From assembly GCF_016342705.1 (NCBI RefSeq), contig NZ_JAEINV010000002.1:248001-312000 (forward strand): DNA of 64,000 bases, in the 5' to 3' direction. Shown here in pieces: positions 36,544 to 44,701 of this stretch. Within the stretch, counting starts at the first letter, position 1; each line of letters opens with the position of its first letter. A model generated the notes under the pieces. That model made no database searches. It was not told the origin of the DNA and saw nothing but the letters and a program-made list of their open reading frames with translations. Source of the DNA: Lutibacter sp. GTDB lineage: Bacteria; Bacteroidota; Bacteroidia; Flavobacteriales; Flavobacteriaceae. The position numbers were made by a program, and so were the translations under genes.

Positions 36544-37032
36544 ATGAAAACACTACACATTACTTCAAAAAAATTAAAATTTGTGATAGTTGCATTATTA
36601 ATCTCAGCTATTTCATTTTCTCAAAATTACATTGACAATTCAACTTTAACTACGCAAAAACTTTCAGAAATGTTTAAAAATGCATATGTTGAGGTTCTTC
36701 AAGTAAATGACTCTTACCTTAAAATAAAGGATAAATATGAATCTTTTATTGATCTAGATTCTGAAAAAAGGTACATAACAATAAGTGGTAATTATGCGCT
36801 TCAACCAAATTTAACCAAAATGGAAATTTTAGATTTTATAAACAAATTAAATACTGATGTTGCTTTGGTAAAATCGTATTATGGAGAAAATAATAATTCA
36901 ATTAATTATGTAGCCTATTTATGGATTGAAAAAGGCTTTACGGATGCTACTTTAATAAAAACGCTGAAATCCTATAATTTAGCTTTAGACTTAATTTTAC
37001 AAAAGGATCCCGATTATAAATACCTTAAATAA
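36544..37032 (+). CDS. secreted protein of unknown function under promoter P1
   Basis: 162 residues from the ATG at 36544; a longer TTG-started form would begin inside the -7 box. A signal peptide is visible (KLKFVIVALLISAISFS, cleavage near residue 27). The mature 135 residues are helical and charged with no motif I know (LKIKDKYESFIDLDSEKRYI, DPDYKYLK at the end) and no cysteine. Its position directly behind P1 makes it a member of the proposed regulon of the nearby kinase/regulator pair. Confidence 0.72.
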   Translation: MKTLHITSKKLKFVIVALLISAISFSQNYIDNSTLTTQKLSEMFKNAYVEVLQVNDSYLKIKDKYESFIDLDSEKRYITISGNYALQPNLTKMEILDFINKLNTDVALVKSYYGENNNSINYVAYLWIEKGFTDATLIKTLKSYNLALDLILQKDPDYKYLK

Positions 37033-37071
37033 ACTTTTAATTGCTTTAAATTCAAAAAGATTTTTTAAAAA

Positions 37072-37311
37072 ATGAAAAAGGGCGCTGTAATTTTTTATTT
37101 AACTTTCATTTTTGCCTTATGGTTTATGCTCACAAGTTCTTTTTGGATTTATTACATAAATTTATTTATATCATTTCCTTTTGGCCTCATTAGTTTTCTC
37201 TTATGGTTAAAATTTAGGAAGTATTATACCAATATAAAACGTACTAGTATTCTTTCAATGTTAATTATAGGAGTTTTAATTGCAGTAACATCCTTAATTA
37301 TTCTCTTATAA
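37072..37311 (+). CDS. small membrane protein (79 residues)
   Basis: 79 residues with three hydrophobic segments (about 5-22, 25-45 and 58-78), separated by a basic stretch KFRKYYTNIKRT. It lies 39 bases behind the P1-driven gene on the same strand and before P2, so it is likely co-transcribed with the former. Start ATG-AAA-AAG. There is no known family, but length, start and placement make it a believable gene. Confidence 0.6.
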   Translation: MKKGAVIFYLTFIFALWFMLTSSFWIYYINLFISFPFGLISFLLWLKFRKYYTNIKRTSILSMLIIGVLIAVTSLIILL

Positions 37312-37331
37312 TTTTTGAGATTTTAAAAAAA

Positions 37332-37378
37332 TACGACATATGCCGTATTGTTTAAAGTCAATATTTACAAGACTTTTG
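37332..37378 (+). promoter_or_regulatory. operator-promoter P2
   Basis: Palindrome TACGACATATGCCGTA (37332-37347) with TTG at 37348-37350, a 21-base spacer and ACTTTTG (37372-37378). The PQQ-like gene starts 37 bases further on. This is the most symmetric of the four copies. Confidence 0.72.
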
Positions 37379-37415
37379 GTTACATATCACGCAAAATTTA
37401 AAAAAATTATTAATT

Positions 37416-39305
37416 ATGAAATTAAACTATTTTAATTTAAAGAACATTTTGATACTTGTACTTCTTTTCAGTACAATTTCAATAGTGGCACAAAAATCTG
37501 AAACACCACATACTACTTATGATTTAGGTGCAAAAATAAACGAAATGACTCTTACCGTTGGAGGTGTTTTGGTAGTGGCAACAAATGATGGTTTAACAGG
37601 AATTAGACCAACGCAAAACGAACCAGTATTTGTATTTAACACTTTTGGGCAATTAAAACCTGAAGAAACTGAATTTATACCAGGCTCGCCTTATATAATT
37701 GTTTCACAAGGGGCTAACTCCAAATTTGCTGGAATTACTAAAACAAAACGAGCAGTTATTGATTATATAAATGGAGATGTTATTTTTAACTCTGAAAATG
37801 ATAATTGGAACCAAATTTACACCTGCAATATTGTATTACCACAAAATAAATTAATTGTTAGCGGTATTCAAAAAGAAGGAGATAAATTCGAAAAAATAAC
37901 TCCAAAAGTTGCTATTTACGATTTAAATTCAAGAAAATTAGACTATAGTTTCTTTTTAGACAAGCCGGGAAGAGTTGGTATTGCAAGAGATTTTAGCGTA
38001 ACAGGAATGCCTCTTTTATTAAAAAACTTTATAATAATTCCTACTGCACAAGGATTAATTGCAAAATCTCACAAAGGAGATGATTTATGGGAATGCAAAA
38101 TAAAAGGTGTAAACTGGATGGTAGCAGATGAATCAGAACAAGAAATTTATGGTTTTGAAACCACCACAAACGGAAAAAATACAAGAATTCATAAAATTAG
38201 TAAAGATGGTGCAGAATTATGGAAAGATGACCGAAAAGTACAAGGTAATGTTTCAAATTTCCAAATCTTACCTCAAGGGCTAGCAGTTGTTAGTGATAAA
38301 GTTGCTGCTGAAGAATCTGAAATTGCTTTTTTAAGTGCTAATAGTGGAGAAGATTTATGGGAAAAAGCACCAAAAACAAAAGGATTTGTACAACATTTTT
38401 ATGTACAAGACGATGGAATTTTATTTGGAATTCAACAAGGAGGAATTAACAAAATTTCATTTGATGGAAATACGCTATTTAAAAAACCTTTAAAAACTGG
38501 TGAAAATATTATGACAATGGCTGAGACTCCGCAAGGTCTTATTTACATAACAAGTGAAGATGCTAATATTGTAAATTTAAAAACAGGTGACCAGGTTTGG
38601 AAAAAACCTTTAAAATACAAAAATTCTGCAGCTGTTGCATCAACCTATGACAGTGCTAAAAATAGGTATTTAATAGCTGCAGATGGAACCATTTTTGCTA
38701 TTGACGCGAACACAAGCGATATAAACGAATTAGCAAATGTAAAATTTGATGAAAAAGAAGTTGCAAATACCATGGAAATGAAAAATGGAAATATATTTTT
38801 AAGTTCTTCTCAAAATATGGCACTTTTAGGAGTGGACGGAAAACAACTATATCAAGAGTATTTTAAATCTCCATCACAAAGTGGGTTTATAAAAGTATTG
38901 GCAGGAGTTGTAGCAGTAGCATCAACCGGATTGGCAATGGCGCATGCAGCAAAAGCAGGAATGAATAGAACAAACTCTTATGGAAGTTCTAACGATTTAA
39001 GTAATTATAATGATTATGGTAAAGAAAACAAAAGAGCTGCCGATATGTTTGCCGCCATTAGAAGCACCTCTTTTGATGTAATGTCTAAAAGGTTTAAAGC
39101 AACTTCAGCCACTGAAAATTCACAATTTATTTTAACCAAATTAGACGATGGCGTTGGATTGGTAAAGGTAGACAAGAATACAGGTAAAGTTGCAAAAGAA
39201 ATAATATTGAACGACAAAAAACCTGAATATCAAATTGATGAATTTGAAGGGTTTTTATATTACAAAGCAGATAATAGTACTATAAATGCTTACAATTTAA
39301 AATAA
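37416..39305 (+). CDS. PQQ-like beta-propeller repeat protein, secreted
   Basis: 629 residues. Signal peptide to about residue 25 (LVLLFSTISIVAQKS). The body is a chain of propeller strands with repeated D/E-L-W-E/K patterns: GDDLWECKIKG, GAELWKDDRK, GEDLWEKAPK, GDQVWKKPLK, which are the PQQ/quinoprotein-type tryptophan docking motifs. No PQQ-binding residues can be confirmed. Near residue 490-510 lies a short hydrophobic Ala/Gly stretch (VLAGVVAVASTGLAMAHA), unusual inside a propeller protein and perhaps a membrane insertion. It is driven by P2 and ended by a clear terminator. The role is unknown. Confidence 0.8.
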   Translation: MKLNYFNLKNILILVLLFSTISIVAQKSETPHTTYDLGAKINEMTLTVGGVLVVATNDGLTGIRPTQNEPVFVFNTFGQLKPEETEFIPGSPYIIVSQGANSKFAGITKTKRAVIDYINGDVIFNSENDNWNQIYTCNIVLPQNKLIVSGIQKEGDKFEKITPKVAIYDLNSRKLDYSFFLDKPGRVGIARDFSVTGMPLLLKNFIIIPTAQGLIAKSHKGDDLWECKIKGVNWMVADESEQEIYGFETTTNGKNTRIHKISKDGAELWKDDRKVQGNVSNFQILPQGLAVVSDKVAAEESEIAFLSANSGEDLWEKAPKTKGFVQHFYVQDDGILFGIQQGGINKISFDGNTLFKKPLKTGENIMTMAETPQGLIYITSEDANIVNLKTGDQVWKKPLKYKNSAAVASTYDSAKNRYLIAADGTIFAIDANTSDINELANVKFDEKEVANTMEMKNGNIFLSSSQNMALLGVDGKQLYQEYFKSPSQSGFIKVLAGVVAVASTGLAMAHAAKAGMNRTNSYGSSNDLSNYNDYGKENKRAADMFAAIRSTSFDVMSKRFKATSATENSQFILTKLDDGVGLVKVDKNTGKVAKEIILNDKKPEYQIDEFEGFLYYKADNSTINAYNLK

Positions 39306-39314
39306 TATTTTTTT

Positions 39315-39366
39315 AAAAGACCGTTTTCAATAATCTACAATAATTGAAGCGGTCTTTTCATTTTTT
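39315..39366 (+). terminator. rho-independent terminator
   Basis: Stem AAAAGACCG (39315-39323) with CGGTCTTTT (39350-39358), extended inside by TTCAAT/ATTGAA with a small bulge, then a T-rich tail. It ends the P2 transcript. Confidence 0.8.
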
Positions 39367-39379
39367 AAAATAATTTAAT

Positions 39380-39898
39380 TTGAAAACTTCAGAATCATCC
39401 AATAACTTTTTAGAAACTTGGGAATTTTCTCCAATAGAATGGAATTATTTTATTGAGAAAGCTAAAACACTAAAAAAAGAAGATAATATTTACTTTGGTT
39501 TTGCTATTTTAATTGGGGGAATCCCTTTTTTAATGTTAGCTCGGAATACCACTTTTTTAATAGCTTGTGTATTTGTAATTCCTTTTGCCTTTTTAATTCC
39601 TTGGCTTCGAAATAAATTTACAACTACGTATTTAAAGACAACAAACAGCTTGTCAACAGTTGTATTTTATTCTGAATACGTAAAAATTAATGATAAAAAA
39701 ATAGACTTGTTCACTCCTAAAAAATGGATAAAGGATATGAATATAATCAAGACTGAAAATCAGTTATTGTTGTTAGAAATTGAAATTGCCTGGCGAACGC
39801 GAAAAGGTGATACTTTTGATGAGGTAAGAGTTCCAATACCTAAAGATAAATTAGAAAGAGCTGAAGCTTTAATTGAATATTATAGATTTTACAATTAA
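39380..39898 (+). CDS. two-helix membrane protein of unknown function
   Basis: 172 residues starting at TTG (39380), as there is no upstream ATG after the terminator. Two closely spaced membrane helices (about 40-57 and 61-79, FGFAILIGGIPFLML and FLIACVFVIPFAFLI) are followed by a soluble beta-rich domain of about 85 residues with WIKDMNIIKTENQLLLLEIEIAW and a charged helix. This is the architecture of bacterial membrane PH-like proteins, but I cannot confirm that. It lies just upstream of the kinase gene. Confidence 0.68.
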   Translation: MKTSESSNNFLETWEFSPIEWNYFIEKAKTLKKEDNIYFGFAILIGGIPFLMLARNTTFLIACVFVIPFAFLIPWLRNKFTTTYLKTTNSLSTVVFYSEYVKINDKKIDLFTPKKWIKDMNIIKTENQLLLLEIEIAWRTRKGDTFDEVRVPIPKDKLERAEALIEYYRFYN

Positions 39899-39983
39899 CA
39901 TTTCAAAAAATCCATTTTATTATTGATTTTTTAATTTGTGAAATTATTATTATTTTTCAAATTAAATTGCTCAATAACATCAT

Positions 39984-40382
39984 ATGAAATTAAAATTCCT
40001 CTTTATTTTTTTATTGATTTGGGTTTGTGCTATTTCCCAAAACAATCAATACATTGACAGTCTTAAATTATCTCTTGAAAATTTATAAAAACCAAAACAA
40101 CTTCAGGTAATTGTTGCAATTCCATACGATAAATTTGTTGGTAATATCTCAAAATCTGAGCAGCTAATTAATTCTGGAAAAGATTTAGCAATTACGCTAA
40201 ACGACAGCCTTTCATTAGCCGAAATTTATTTCAAATTAAGTCAAATAAGCGCCTATAAAGATAAAAGCGACCAAAAAATTGATTATATATTAAAAGCTAT
40301 TAAAATTTATGAAAATTTAGGCGAAACTTTAAAAGCCGGTGTAGCTTATGGTCAATTAGGATATTCCATAAAAAGAAATGAT
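39984..40382 (+). pseudogene. detached 5' part of the sensor kinase gene (in-frame TAA)
   Basis: From ATG 39984 the frame encodes a signal peptide (LKFLFIFLLIWVCAISQ) and a short stretch up to residue 34, then meets TAA at 40086-40088. The very same frame continues without another stop for 98 codons of TPR-like sequence (EIYFKLSQISAYKDKSDQKI, YILKAIKIYENLG) into the kinase frame starting at 40383. No ATG, GTG or TTG occurs soon after the stop. The full gene would be 39984-41804 with one nonsense codon. This is a single-base change, a sequencing error or recent inactivation. Confidence 0.8.
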
Positions 40383-41804
40383 ATGGATAAGGCTTTTTAC
40401 TATATGCGAATGAGCATTAAATTAATTGAGTCTACAAAAGATATTACTTTAATTGATCCTATTTATGATAATTATGGCACGCTACACTTATTAAATAAAA
40501 ATGCAGATAGCGCTTTATACTATCATAAAAAATCTTTGGTTTTAAAAAAACAATTAAAAGATAATGTTGGTTTAGGCTACGGGTATGCCAATCTTGCAGA
40601 TACTTTTTCTGAACTTAAAAAATTTAATATTGCAAAAAAATATATTGATAGTTCGCTAACTATTAGACAAAAATTGAATGATAATTATGGAATTGCTGTT
40701 AGTTATACACATATTGGAGATATAAATTTTGCCGAAAAGAAATATGAAGAATCCATTAAAAATTTTAAAAAAAGTGGCGATTTAGCTAAAAAATATAAAT
40801 ACCAACACTTAGAAAAATATTGTGCAGAATTAATTACGCAGTGTTATTTAGAATTAAACGATTATAAAAATGCTTTTAACTACAACAAAATATTTCAAAC
40901 TTTAAAAGATAGTACAACTAATATCCAAATTAATACACGTGTTGCTGAATTACAAATTGAATTTGAAACCGAAAAAAAAGAAAAAGAAATTGCACAACAA
41001 AAGGAGCAAATATTAAAAAGTGAATTAGAGATAAAAAATAAAAATTTATATGCCTTGCTTTTAGGCTCTGGCCTTTTAATATTTTCAATAGTTTCTTTAG
41101 GCTTATATAAACGCCAACAACATAAAAAAAGAGAATATAAAAATCAACTTCAACTAAAAGAAGCGCAAACATATAGTAAATTACAAGATCAACGACTACA
41201 AATTTCTCGTGATTTACATGATAATATTGGTTCTCAATTAACCTTTATAATTTCATCTATAGATAATTTAAAGTTTTTAACTGACGCAACAAATGAAAAA
41301 CTTAAAAACAAATTATCTGAAATTAATCAGTTCGCAAGCTCAACAATTGGACAATTAAGAGATACTATTTGGGCAATGAATAAAAATGAAATTACTTTTG
41401 AAGATTTTTATAGCAGAACTTTATCGCTCATTGAAAAAGCAAAATCAGTTTCAGAAAATATTCATTTTAGTATTGAAAACATGGTAACAAGTAAAATTGT
41501 TTTTTCCTCCATAAAAGGCATGAACATATTTAGAGTTTTTCAAGAAGCTATTAACAATACCTTAAAATATGCCGAAGCAACTGAAATTAATATAAAAATT
41601 TCAGAAAATAAAAATACTATTGCTTTTGAAATACAAGACAACGGAAAAGGCTTTGACAAAAACACCATAGAACTTGGCAACGGTTTGGAAAATATGCAAC
41701 GTAGAATTCTTGAAATTGGAGGTGAAATTTTTATAAATTCTGAACCAAACAAAGGAACGTCTATTAAAATAATATGCCCTAAAAATAAGACAAATGCCGT
41801 ATAG
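40383..41804 (+). CDS. TPR sensor histidine kinase, NarX/HisKA_3 type (5' truncated by nonsense codon)
   Basis: 473 residues from the first ATG after the internal TAA. TPR repeats fill about 1-180 (YDNYGTLHLLNKNADSALYY, GYGYANLADTFSELKKFNIA, VSYTHIGDINFAEKKYEES), a coiled coil leads to a membrane helix (about 222-242, LYALLLGSGLLIFSIVSLG), then HisKA_3 with the phospho-His in SRDLHDNIGSQLT and the ATPase domain (FQEAINNTLKYA, DNGKGFD, GNGLENMQRR). If made from here it lacks the signal peptide and first TPRs, which would put the sensor on the wrong side of the membrane. Its stop codon follows the operator of the next gene, the response regulator. Confidence 0.82.
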   Translation: MDKAFYYMRMSIKLIESTKDITLIDPIYDNYGTLHLLNKNADSALYYHKKSLVLKKQLKDNVGLGYGYANLADTFSELKKFNIAKKYIDSSLTIRQKLNDNYGIAVSYTHIGDINFAEKKYEESIKNFKKSGDLAKKYKYQHLEKYCAELITQCYLELNDYKNAFNYNKIFQTLKDSTTNIQINTRVAELQIEFETEKKEKEIAQQKEQILKSELEIKNKNLYALLLGSGLLIFSIVSLGLYKRQQHKKREYKNQLQLKEAQTYSKLQDQRLQISRDLHDNIGSQLTFIISSIDNLKFLTDATNEKLKNKLSEINQFASSTIGQLRDTIWAMNKNEITFEDFYSRTLSLIEKAKSVSENIHFSIENMVTSKIVFSSIKGMNIFRVFQEAINNTLKYAEATEINIKISENKNTIAFEIQDNGKGFDKNTIELGNGLENMQRRILEIGGEIFINSEPNKGTSIKIICPKNKTNAV

Positions 41805-41832
41805 TTTCAAAAAGTATTTCTAGCTAGATTTA
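41786..41832 (+). promoter_or_regulatory. operator-promoter P3, inside the kinase 3' end
   Basis: Palindrome TAAGACAAATGCCGTA (41786-41801) overlaps the last codons of the kinase gene; the next three bases, TAG (41802-41804), are both the kinase stop and the -33 position. A 21-base spacer leads to AGATTTA (41826-41832). This is the weakest copy. The response regulator starts 23 bases on, suggesting autoregulation. Confidence 0.6.
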
Positions 41833-41855
41833 CAAATACTAAAAAAATTAATATT

Positions 41856-42506
41856 ATGACTTTAAAAATAGCCATTGCAGAAGACAATAGTTTTTTAGCA
41901 AAATCAGTTATAGAAAAATTATCATTTTTCAATGATTTAGATTATAAATTTAAAGGTAATAATGGTGCAGAATTAATTGGAAAATTAGAAGTAAATCATA
42001 ATATTGATGTGATTTTAATGGATATTCAAATGCCTGAAATGGATGGCATTACCGCAACAGAAATTGTAAAATCTAAATATCCACATATTAAAATAATTAT
42101 GCTCACTGTTTTTGATGATGACGAAAATATTTTTAATGCAATAAAGGCAGGCGCAAATGGTTATTTATTAAAAGAAATTGATGCAGAAAATTTACATAAA
42201 TGCATTTTAGAAGTTGTAAGTGGAGGCGCTCCAATGACGCCAAGTATTGCTCTTAAAACATTAAATTTATTGCGAAACCCATTTACAATTGAAAATAGTT
42301 CAGAGGCCGAAAAATTAACACTTACCAATAGAGAAACCGATATTTTAGAGCAGTTAAGCAAAGGATTAAATTACAATGAAATTGCCGATAATTTAATTAT
42401 TTCACCTTCAACAGTTAGAAAGCATATTGAAAACATCTACAAAAAACTACAAGTACATAACAAAATGGAAGCCGTTATTATGGCACAAAAACATAAACTT
42501 ATATAA
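41856..42506 (+). CDS. NarL/FixJ-family response regulator
   Basis: 216 residues. Receiver domain about 1-120 with IAIAEDNSFLAKS (acidic pocket), the phospho-Asp in VILMDIQMPEMDG (about residue 55) and the Lys in YLLKEID. C-terminal LuxR-type HTH about 150-212: LTNRETDILEQLSKGLNYNEIADNLIISPSTVRKHIENIYKKL. It follows the HisKA_3 kinase by 51 bases, the standard pairing. Regulators of this type bind palindromes near -35, which fits the four 16-bp palindromes found around this gene, one of them in front of the gene itself. Confidence 0.93.
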   Translation: MTLKIAIAEDNSFLAKSVIEKLSFFNDLDYKFKGNNGAELIGKLEVNHNIDVILMDIQMPEMDGITATEIVKSKYPHIKIIMLTVFDDDENIFNAIKAGANGYLLKEIDAENLHKCILEVVSGGAPMTPSIALKTLNLLRNPFTIENSSEAEKLTLTNRETDILEQLSKGLNYNEIADNLIISPSTVRKHIENIYKKLQVHNKMEAVIMAQKHKLI

Positions 42507-42510
42507 AAAA

Positions 42511-42557
42511 TAAGGCATTTGTCGTATTGATTGGTTTTTAATTTTTAAAGATTTTTG
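42511..42557 (+). promoter_or_regulatory. operator-promoter P4
   Basis: Palindrome TAAGGCATTTGTCGTA (42511-42526), TTG (42527-42529), 21-base spacer, ATTTTTG (42551-42557), start codon 23 bases on. It begins 4 bases after the response regulator stop. Confidence 0.7.
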
Positions 42558-42580
42558 ATTAAAAGTGGAAACCAAAAGTT

Positions 42581-43264
42581 ATGAAAAAAATGAATAGTTT
42601 TAATTTAAAAAAACATGTTCCTACTAAACAAAATTCATTTGTTTATTTAAATGCACTTTTTTTACTTTACCTTTTAATTATTGGAAAAGTAGATCCATTA
42701 ACAATTGTTACCGCATATTTTTTAGAAACAGCTATTGTTGGTGTTGTATATGTATTTAAAATGTACACTATAATTTCATTTGGCAATAAAAAAGAAAAAA
42801 ACCCTTCTTATTCCAACTACTCTCTTATCCTATTCTTTATAGTTCACTTTTCATTTTTTATTGCCATTCAACTCATATTTGTATTTGCATTTTTAACTAT
42901 TACAGACAATAATATAAAAGAGGCATTTAACATTTTAGAAAATATAAAATATGTACTTACATACAAAGGAATAACCTTTGTATTAATTTCAATTACTGCC
43001 TATAATTTTGCCGACTATGTCTTTAATTTTATTATTCCAAAAAAATACGAAACAAGTTCTTTAAACAAAATTTTTACAGAGCCTTATATAAGGATATTTG
43101 TGCAGCAATTTACAGTAATAGTTAGTGGTTTTTTTATCGTTTTTTCTTCTGGAATAACTGTCGTTGCTATTATTTTAATTATTTTCAGAACGCTAATAGA
43201 AATTTATTTTATTGCAAACCCAACAAATAATATTTTAGATGGTAATGAAAAACCTATCATTTAA
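42581..43264 (+). CDS. multi-helix membrane protein, DUF6498-like
   Basis: 227 residues with about six membrane helices. The N-terminal third, FVYLNALFLLYLLIIGKVDPLTIVTAYFLETAIVGV in parts, has the polar-residue helix (TAYFLETAI) that I associate with DUF6498, a family without known function. It is driven by P4 and is followed 1 base later by another membrane/secreted gene, so the two form an operon. A second Met three codons in is an alternative start. Confidence 0.72.
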   Translation: MKKMNSFNLKKHVPTKQNSFVYLNALFLLYLLIIGKVDPLTIVTAYFLETAIVGVVYVFKMYTIISFGNKKEKNPSYSNYSLILFFIVHFSFFIAIQLIFVFAFLTITDNNIKEAFNILENIKYVLTYKGITFVLISITAYNFADYVFNFIIPKKYETSSLNKIFTEPYIRIFVQQFTVIVSGFFIVFSSGITVVAIILIIFRTLIEIYFIANPTNNILDGNEKPII

Positions 43265-43265
43265 T

Positions 43266-44273
43266 ATGAGAAAATTCCTAAAAAATACAATCGCAATTAT
43301 CGGAATCTTCATCCTTTATTCCACCTTACTTTCTAATACTGCACAACCAGGTATTTGGAATGCTGGTGGAAGTGGTTCATTTCAATTATTATACCCTGAA
43401 GATTCTATAGCATATAAAAAAATACAAATGCAATCCGAATCTATACATATACAATTATACAAGGGTTTTGCAGTTGTAAAAGGTGTTTACAATTTCTTAA
43501 ATACAACTAATACTCCACTTACTATAAAAGTTGGTTATCCAATAAATACGGTTTTTCCTTCTAAAAATTATCAATCGCACCTAAACCAAGTAGTTTTTGA
43601 TGATTTATATAAGATTAAAGGCAGTATTCATCAGCAAGAAATACCTTTATTAAAATTACCTTTAAATAATAACAATTGGTATGTTTGGGAAATAACATTT
43701 CCTCCTAAACAATTAATAAATTTCACAGTTCATTTTATTGTAAACACCAATAATGCGCAAATTTTGCAAGGATATAATAAAGAATATAAAAACGGCTTTA
43801 TTTATTTAATTGAAACAGGTTCCATTTGGAAATCGCCCATTGAAAATGGTGACTTTTATGCGCAACTAAAAGATGATATTAACCTTGCTGATATAAAAGG
43901 TATTGCGCCCTCACAACTATATTTTAATCCATCTAATAAAACACTACATTTTAAATTAGCAAATTATGGGGTTCAACCAGATGATAACTTTATTCTAATT
44001 TATAATAGAAAAATTGATGATTTTAATTTTGAAGAAATTATAGCAAAAAGCAATTATTTATTTCAAGAAATTGATGCTTTTTCCACTGAAAAAACCACTA
44101 TCGGATACACTGAAATTTCATTAAAAAATCCTTATAAAGTTAAAGGGGTTGGAAACTTTATTATTGATGGAATTTACTATTTTATGTTTTATGGAATTCC
44201 ATTAGTAATTGGATTAATACTATTTTTAATCCTATATAAAATTTTAAAGCGAAGAAGAAAAAGTGATTATTAA
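43266..44273 (+). CDS. secreted protein with C-terminal membrane anchor, unknown function
   Basis: 335 residues from the ATG at 43266, which sits 1 base after the stop of the previous gene; a start nine codons earlier would overlap that gene and weaken the signal peptide (FLKNTIAIIGIFILYSTLLS). The body is beta-rich (ESIHIQLYKGFAVVKGVYNF, WEITFPPKQLINFTVHFIV), recalling DUF4424-type domains. One C-terminal helix (about 300-322, YYFMFYGIPLVIGLILFLIL) and a basic end KILKRRRKS give a periplasmic domain held in the inner membrane. Last gene of the P4 unit, ended by a strong terminator. Confidence 0.72.
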   Translation: MRKFLKNTIAIIGIFILYSTLLSNTAQPGIWNAGGSGSFQLLYPEDSIAYKKIQMQSESIHIQLYKGFAVVKGVYNFLNTTNTPLTIKVGYPINTVFPSKNYQSHLNQVVFDDLYKIKGSIHQQEIPLLKLPLNNNNWYVWEITFPPKQLINFTVHFIVNTNNAQILQGYNKEYKNGFIYLIETGSIWKSPIENGDFYAQLKDDINLADIKGIAPSQLYFNPSNKTLHFKLANYGVQPDDNFILIYNRKIDDFNFEEIIAKSNYLFQEIDAFSTEKTTIGYTEISLKNPYKVKGVGNFIIDGIYYFMFYGIPLVIGLILFLILYKILKRRRKSDY

Positions 44274-44279
44274 TGAAAA

Positions 44280-44309
44280 AGAGAAGCAAAATGCTTCTCT
44301 TTTTTTATT
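44280..44309. terminator. bidirectional rho-independent terminator
   Basis: A 9-bp stem AGAGAAGCA (44280-44288) with TGCTTCTCT (44292-44300), AAA loop, T-run on plus and A-run upstream giving a T tail on minus. It serves the P4 unit and the convergent rhodanese gene. Confidence 0.88.
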
Positions 44310-44324
44310 AATTAATTGTTACTA

Positions 44325-44636
44325 TTACTTTACAAATTTAGCTACATTTTGCCAAGGACCTCCATTAATTACATCAATACCTTGTTGCTTTAAAAATGAT
44401 GTTGCCTGACCACTTCTTGCGCCACTTCTGCATACTGCAATTACCTTTTTGTTGAAAGCTTTAATTTCTTTCACCTTCGTTGGAATTGTATTTAACACCA
44501 TGTTTTTAGAACCATTTACATGGCCACTTGCAAATTCTTCAGCTGTTCTAACATCAATTACAACAGCGCCTTCTTTTAAATATTCTTCAATTGAGGAACC
44601 TTCGTTACCACCACCAAATAATCCGAAAAAACTCAT
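44325..44636 (-). CDS. rhodanese-like sulfurtransferase
   Basis: 103 residues, one rhodanese domain, cytoplasmic. It shows VIDVRTAEEFASGHVNGSKNM and the active-site loop VCRSGARSGQA with the catalytic Cys at about residue 70, followed by GPW near the end. Single-domain rhodaneses carry sulfane sulfur for thiol or cofactor chemistry. Its direct partner is not evident; it converges with the P4 unit and lies after the aromatic amino acid hydroxylase gene on the same strand. Confidence 0.92.
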   Translation of the reverse strand: MSFFGLFGGGNEGSSIEEYLKEGAVVIDVRTAEEFASGHVNGSKNMVLNTIPTKVKEIKAFNKKVIAVCRSGARSGQATSFLKQQGIDVINGGPWQNVAKFVK

Positions 44637-44701
44637 CTTAAACTATTTTAAATTTTGCGCAAATATAAGTTATAATATTAGAAATATGGTAACACCTGTT
44701 A

